A program made the position numbers and the translations under genes. The notes beneath the pieces are model-generated. The model made no database searches and was not told the DNA's origin. It worked only from the letters and a program-made list of their open reading frames with translations. Of a stretch of DNA of 64,000 nucleotides, positions 60,619-64,000 are shown piece after piece. Source of the DNA: Bacteroidaceae bacterium (GTDB lineage: Bacteria; Bacteroidota; Bacteroidia; Bacteroidales; Bacteroidaceae); the NCBI GenBank assembly GCA_017520935.1, contig JAFXEF010000052.1, forward strand, positions 1-64,000, in the 5' to 3' direction. Positions within the stretch are counted from its first letter, which is position 1, and each line of letters starts with the position of its first letter.

Positions 60619-61780
60619 AGTACTTCTGGCGTTGTTCGTCGGGTGCATCAACTTGCTCTACGATGCGCAGCATCAGTGTGCGCAGTTCGTTGTAGCGGAA
60701 GAAGTTACCTGTCTGCTTGTAATGGTCGAGCAGTGACTTGAAGCAAGGTATGTAATTCAAGTTGAATTTATTGGCAGAAGCCGGGTAGCTCTCGGGGAGG
60801 AAGCTCTCGCGCAAATAGTCGGTAAGGTAATTCTCCTCGAAGTTCTTGCGCTTGATGGCCAAGTTGTCGTAGGGCTTCTCGCTATAGCGCATCACCAGTC
60901 CCTCGGAGTAGAGCTTGTCCTTGAACGACGGAACATTCATCAGTGAAGAGAAGTATACGGCGGGGCGACGGGTGTGCTTGATGATGTGTAGCATCATCTG
61001 TTCTGTATATTTGTCGGCCTCCTCTTGGCTCGAAATCTGTGGTATAGGCTCAAAGTCAGGAATACTCAATCGCTCGCATATCTGTTTCCTGTAGTTGGGT
61101 GCCCATATCATGCTCATGCATATAACATCGATGTCTTCGAAGAGGTTCTTGCCGTATTGCACCAGCAGTTTTGAGAATGTCGGTGAGTCTCCGCTGACAA
61201 AGATGAGGCTGTTTGCCTTCATGCCGCTAAGCTCGTTGTAGGCATAGTTGAGCAGAGAGGGCGAGTAGGTGCCGCTGTTGTACCAACGCTTCAGTATGTC
61301 GGCCATCAACGCTTCGTCGCCCGTTTGCATCAGGTAGCTGACGTAGTCGGGGTACATCTCCACATTGTCCGGGCGCATCTGTATGGCCTTTTTCATCTCT
61401 GGAGCAGCGTTGACATCGCCCTTATGGTAATACTCCATGATATACAATGTATAGGTGTCGGGGATAGCCTTTGCCATCTCTTGCATTATGCGCTCCACTT
61501 TCTCTCTATGTTCAGTGCTTTCATCGAACCATGATTGGTATCTGACCGCCTTGTAATAGTTCTTCCAAGCCTCCTCGTTCTTCGGGTTCTTGTCTATCTC
61601 GGTTTTCCACAGGCGTTCCTGTGTCTTGTACCATTCGGCACTGTGCTTCACCTTGACTGGTGTCTCCACCTTTTGCGGTATCTCCTTCTCCGTGTTGTCC
61701 TGTGCCCAAGCCGTATGAGCGGTAAGTGTAAATCCTGCGATTGCCGTGAGGCAAGCGATAATGGTGTGCTTTGTTTTCAT
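60599..61780 (-). CDS. Exported TPR-like protein upstream of the ECF sigma factor
   Basis: Signal peptide MKTKHTIIACLTAIAGFTLTAHTAWAQ (ATG 61780; an extension to 61867 is rejected for that reason). Helical repeats: AWKNYYKAVRYQSWF near 70, YTLYIMEYYHKGDVNAAPEMKKAIQMRPDN near 108-137 and MYPDYVSYLMQTGDEALMADILKRWY. The second half (SLIFVSGDSPTFSKLLVQYG, VICMSMIWAPNYRKQIC) is mixed alpha/beta and unrecognised. It overlaps the sigma gene, so it may feed a signal to that system; this is inference from order only. Confidence 0.75.
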   Translation of the reverse strand: MKTKHTIIACLTAIAGFTLTAHTAWAQDNTEKEIPQKVETPVKVKHSAEWYKTQERLWKTEIDKNPKNEEAWKNYYKAVRYQSWFDESTEHREKVERIMQEMAKAIPDTYTLYIMEYYHKGDVNAAPEMKKAIQMRPDNVEMYPDYVSYLMQTGDEALMADILKRWYNSGTYSPSLLNYAYNELSGMKANSLIFVSGDSPTFSKLLVQYGKNLFEDIDVICMSMIWAPNYRKQICERLSIPDFEPIPQISSQEEADKYTEQMMLHIIKHTRRPAVYFSSLMNVPSFKDKLYSEGLVMRYSEKPYDNLAIKRKNFEENYLTDYLRESFLPESYPASANKFNLNYIPCFKSLLDHYKQTGNFFRYNELRTLMLRIVEQVDAPDEQRQKYYEEIDR

Positions 61781-61971
61781 TTGCGTGTATGCTTTTTGTT
61801 GTTTGTACTCAGTTTGTTCTATCTGTAAAACGCGTTTTTCATGATTGCATACACGCGAAGCGCCCAATCGTTCGGTACTTTAACAATGTTTAACTCTGAT
61901 GGGCTTGCCCTTCGACTGAGCAAGCAATAATGCGGAAGCCTCTACGTTATACCTATAAATAATGGTATGCT

Positions 61972-62739
61972 ATGAAAAGTCTGCAGCTTCGTATCGGCTT
62001 GTTTGTGATGGGACTATGCTCCCTATTACTTGTTGCTTGTAATGAGGATACTCCTCTTGGTGGTGGAGAAGAGGTACTACCCAATGATACCGTATCCATA
62101 TTGCCTAATGGCGCTTTGGCTTTCACCTGTGCATCTTCTACCGACACGGTGATAGTGCATTGTAATGGTACGTGGAATATCTACGGGTATGCCTACTGGG
62201 CATCGGTATCGCCACAGAGCGGCAAGGATGGTGATACGTTGATTGTGTCTGTCGATGCAAATACCACGGGGGATGAGCGCAAGGTGAGCTACTATCTGTA
62301 TAGTGGCGAGGCAAAGTGTGAATTAGTTATTTTGCAACAGGGGGCGGCAGTGCCGACTATACCAGTAATCGAAGAGGTCAAATATATTTATGAGTCCTTT
62401 GACTATGAACATATCGCTTTTGTTAAACCTCGATTGGAACTTGTTGTGAAAACCAAAAACATGACGAGCTTGCAGATTTGGGATTCGCGAATAGATAATA
62501 TGAAAGTTTGGAATTCAAGAAACTATAATTCATATGAATGTGTTGGTAAGGAAACGTATCGCCTCATCCTCCCCGATTTGCAGTGGGCAGAGGTTCTTAA
62601 GATGCGGGCTTGCAATGAATTGGGAAAATCAGACTTCAGTGAGACTATTTATATTAAAGATTATATCGAAGATTCAGGCATAAAGGCTCTGATAGACAAA
62701 GAACTTGAGTCGTTGATGGGGTATATACCCGGATTGTAA
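61972..62739 (+). CDS. BACON-domain lipoprotein
   Basis: Lipobox LLLVAC after MKSLQLRIGLFVMGLCS, so Cys24 is lipidated. Residues ~60-125 are a BACON domain (NGTWNIYGYAYWASVSPQSG, VSVDANTTGDERKVSYYLYS, LVILQQG), a fold often placed in Bacteroidetes glycan-binding or spacer regions. The C-terminal ~110 residues are unrecognised, Tyr/Lys-rich, with lower GC than the first part. No SusD or TonB receptor genes are next to it, so a PUL role is not supported. Confidence 0.85.
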   Translation: MKSLQLRIGLFVMGLCSLLLVACNEDTPLGGGEEVLPNDTVSILPNGALAFTCASSTDTVIVHCNGTWNIYGYAYWASVSPQSGKDGDTLIVSVDANTTGDERKVSYYLYSGEAKCELVILQQGAAVPTIPVIEEVKYIYESFDYEHIAFVKPRLELVVKTKNMTSLQIWDSRIDNMKVWNSRNYNSYECVGKETYRLILPDLQWAEVLKMRACNELGKSDFSETIYIKDYIEDSGIKALIDKELESLMGYIPGL

Positions 62740-62754
62740 TCAGAGGATGTACAA

Positions 62755-63816
62755 ATGGCCAAGATGACTCCCAAGCAACTGGCGGATAAGTTGCGCTTCG
62801 CTGGCGAGGCGATACCTTCGATGACACGCCGTCGCGATGGGCACGACTACGAGGCGCGGCAGATGTACCTCATCACAATCACGGTAGAGGGGCGTAGGCC
62901 CCTGCTTGGACGTGTGGTGGGCAATCCTGAAGCTGCCGAAGGAGCACCCGATGCTCCGCACACCGAGCTGTCGCCTCTTGGGAAGGCGGTAGAGCAGCAG
63001 TGGATGGCCATCAGCCACTACCATCCCGAAGTGAAGGTGCTTGCCCTACAGATGATGCCCGACCATCTGCATAGCATCCTCTTCGTCAAGGAGCGCATGC
63101 CGCAGCACTTAGGACATATCATCAAAGGCTTCAAGGCCAGCACCAATAAGGAGTATAGGCGGCTCATAGCTCCCGCTCCTTCGAGTGCCGTCCCTGTTGT
63201 CTCCTCGGCTGCGACGCCGTCGCAGCGAACGGGAAGGCCCAAGCCCGACCGCAAGCACGGCCTGCTCTGGAGCATTGGCTACACCGACGGTATCCTTGGC
63301 CGCAAAGGCCAGCTTAACAACTGGCTTGCCTACCTACGCGACAACCCTCGTCGCCTACTCATGAAGCGCCTGCATCCCGAGTTCTTCCGCGTGCAGCGCA
63401 ATGTGCAGGTAGGCAGCTATGAGTTTTCTGCCATCGGCAACCGCTACTTGCTGTCGCATCCCGTACGTCTACAGGTGCAATGCTCGCGCCGCCTCACCCA
63501 AGAGGAGATTGCGCAGCAGACGAACTACTACTTGGGATTGGCCAAGCGTGGGGCGGTACTCGTGTCGCCCAGCATTTCGCCCGGCGAGAAGGCCATCATG
63601 CGTGCCGCCTTCGATGCAGGCTACCCACTCATCCTCTTGCAGGAGAATGGCTTCACCGAACTGGCCAAGCCAGGCGGTGCCCGCTTCGATGCCTGCGCCG
63701 AAGGCCGCTTGCTCATCCTCGCTCCATGGGAGCATCACAACCAGCGCCTTACCATCAACCGCAGCCAATGCCTCTCGCTCAACGATATGGCTCGGGCCAT
63801 TTGCGAGGGCGAGTGA
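62755..63816 (+). CDS. RAYT-like HUH (Y1) transposase with extra C-terminal domain
   Basis: Residues ~36-205 are a Y1_Tnp fold: RQMYLITITVEGRRPLLG, the HUH pair PDHLHSILFV (His104, His106), the region LLWSIGYTDGIL with probable nucleophile Tyr176, and YLRDNPRRLL, the usual REP-associated form of Y-x-x-x-N-P. A Pro/Ser/Ala stretch (139-157) is a loop. The last ~130 residues (QTNYYLGLAKRGAVLVSPSISPGEKAIM...FDAGYPLILLQENG...FDACAEGRLLILAPW) form a Rossmann-like domain reminiscent of DprA/LOG proteins and are not part of the minimal RAYT. No terminal inverted repeats or target duplications flank it, so it is probably a resident single-copy gene. Starts 15 bp after the BACON lipoprotein. Confidence 0.8.
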   Translation: MAKMTPKQLADKLRFAGEAIPSMTRRRDGHDYEARQMYLITITVEGRRPLLGRVVGNPEAAEGAPDAPHTELSPLGKAVEQQWMAISHYHPEVKVLALQMMPDHLHSILFVKERMPQHLGHIIKGFKASTNKEYRRLIAPAPSSAVPVVSSAATPSQRTGRPKPDRKHGLLWSIGYTDGILGRKGQLNNWLAYLRDNPRRLLMKRLHPEFFRVQRNVQVGSYEFSAIGNRYLLSHPVRLQVQCSRRLTQEEIAQQTNYYLGLAKRGAVLVSPSISPGEKAIMRAAFDAGYPLILLQENGFTELAKPGGARFDACAEGRLLILAPWEHHNQRLTINRSQCLSLNDMARAICEGE

Positions 63817-63849
63817 CCTCGTTGCTCTTTTATGCTATCTTTTCTGTGC

Positions 63850-64000
63850 TTACATACGACTCTTCGCACTCTCGCCCGCACCTGTTCCTTTGTACTTGCT
63901 CTTCGTGGTGTTGAACTTATAGCGGATGGTGAGTACGGCTTGGCGAGTGTCGAAATGGTTGTATTGCACGATGCTGTAGTCGCCTGAGCGCAGGCGCACT
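63850..64000 (-). CDS. C-terminus of an outer-membrane beta-barrel (TonB-dependent receptor type) protein
   Basis: Only the last 50 codons are in the window; the gene continues to the right. The minus-strand frame reads VRLRSGDYSIVQYNHFD, then RQAVLTIRYKFN, then TTKSKYKGTGAGESAKSRM and stop. The final strand (alternating residues, LTIRYKF) and the Lys/Gly-rich KSKYKGTGAG tail match the end of Bacteroidales 'outer membrane beta-barrel family' proteins. It is convergent with the RAYT-like gene. Nothing about its substrate can be said. Confidence 0.75.
   Translation of the reverse strand, partial: VRLRSGDYSIVQYNHFDTRQAVLTIRYKFNTTKSKYKGTGAGESAKSRM

Noticed and set aside
62755-63816. Complete insertion sequence around the transposase-like gene
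   Set aside because: No terminal repeats or duplicated target site flank it; it looks like a resident RAYT-type gene.

Overview
The window is a piece of a Bacteroidales chromosome, most likely Bacteroidaceae or Prevotellaceae; I cannot place the genus. Evidence: promoters of the Bacteroides type (TAnnTTTG, often with TTTG about 20 bp upstream) rather than E. coli -35/-10 boxes, few Shine-Dalgarno sequences, a tmRNA whose tag reads GENNYALAA, a serine-type sulfatase next to its anaerobic maturase, a GH110 galactosidase, a BACON-domain lipoprotein, a Rho factor with a long disordered insertion, and a secreted protein with the usual C-terminal 'YDLLGRRV...GIYIVNGRKVVIK' tail. Most genes are GC-rich and C/G-ending in codon use; the 1163-residue secreted protein and the Wza/Wzc pair are visibly more AT-rich.

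Layout. 1-6.3 kb (+): amino-sugar and sulfated-glycan catabolism: sulfatase lipoprotein (5' cut by the window edge), anSME, NagA, and a NagB-like/LmbE fusion. 6.4-9.6 kb (-): two tRNA-Asp genes, then the operon recR > membrane protein > GT2 > GNAT. 9.6-11.5 kb (-): GH110 alpha-1,3-galactosidase. 11.5-12.5 kb: about 1 kb without a gene but full of repeats, ending in a promoter enclosed by a 17-bp inverted repeat, a candidate invertible switch for the secreted 1163-aa protein and a 56-aa peptide gene after it. 16.9-25.3 kb: engB, an ABC-F/DUF3805-like pair, rho, an SDR and an aldehyde dehydrogenase. A palindromic repeat family occurs here three times; two copies lie inside coding sequence, in frame. 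25.5-33 kb (-): trpS, coaX, beta-barrel protein, TPR protein, lptC, ppiD. 33-36.4 kb: a fused DUF4105/phosphatase-like membrane protein and a PepSY-like protein. 36.4-43.8 kb (+): an array of four 21-bp palindromic units, recG, an M23/LysM endopeptidase, DUF1599, DoxX-like, tpiA, SPOR and folE. 43.9-49.4 kb (-): dnaG, wzc, wza. 49.6-58.4 kb (+): hypothetical protein, UDG-like glycosylase, coiled-coil protein, zapA, rny, ssrA (tmRNA), an amidase/golvesin/Fn3 protein and an M64 peptidase. 58.4-61.8 kb (-): ilvE, a putative anti-sigma protein, an ECF sigma factor and a secreted TPR protein. 61.9-64 kb: BACON lipoprotein, a RAYT-like HUH transposase, and the C-terminus of an outer-membrane beta-barrel receptor running off the right edge.

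How it fits together. Most of the window is housekeeping: translation (trpS, tRNA, ssrA), replication and repair (dnaG, recR, recG, UDG), RNA turnover and termination (rny, rho), cell envelope (lptC, ppiD, M23, SPOR, zapA). Inserted among these are surface and glycan functions. The least ordinary signals are the inverted-repeat-bounded promoter at 12.2-12.4 kb, the in-frame palindromic inserts at 17.9 and 20.0 kb together with a RAYT-like transposase at 62.8 kb, the 21-bp palindrome array at 36.6 kb, and the DUF4105/phosphatase gene fusion. No CRISPR array, prophage, complete IS element or canonical defence cassette was found.
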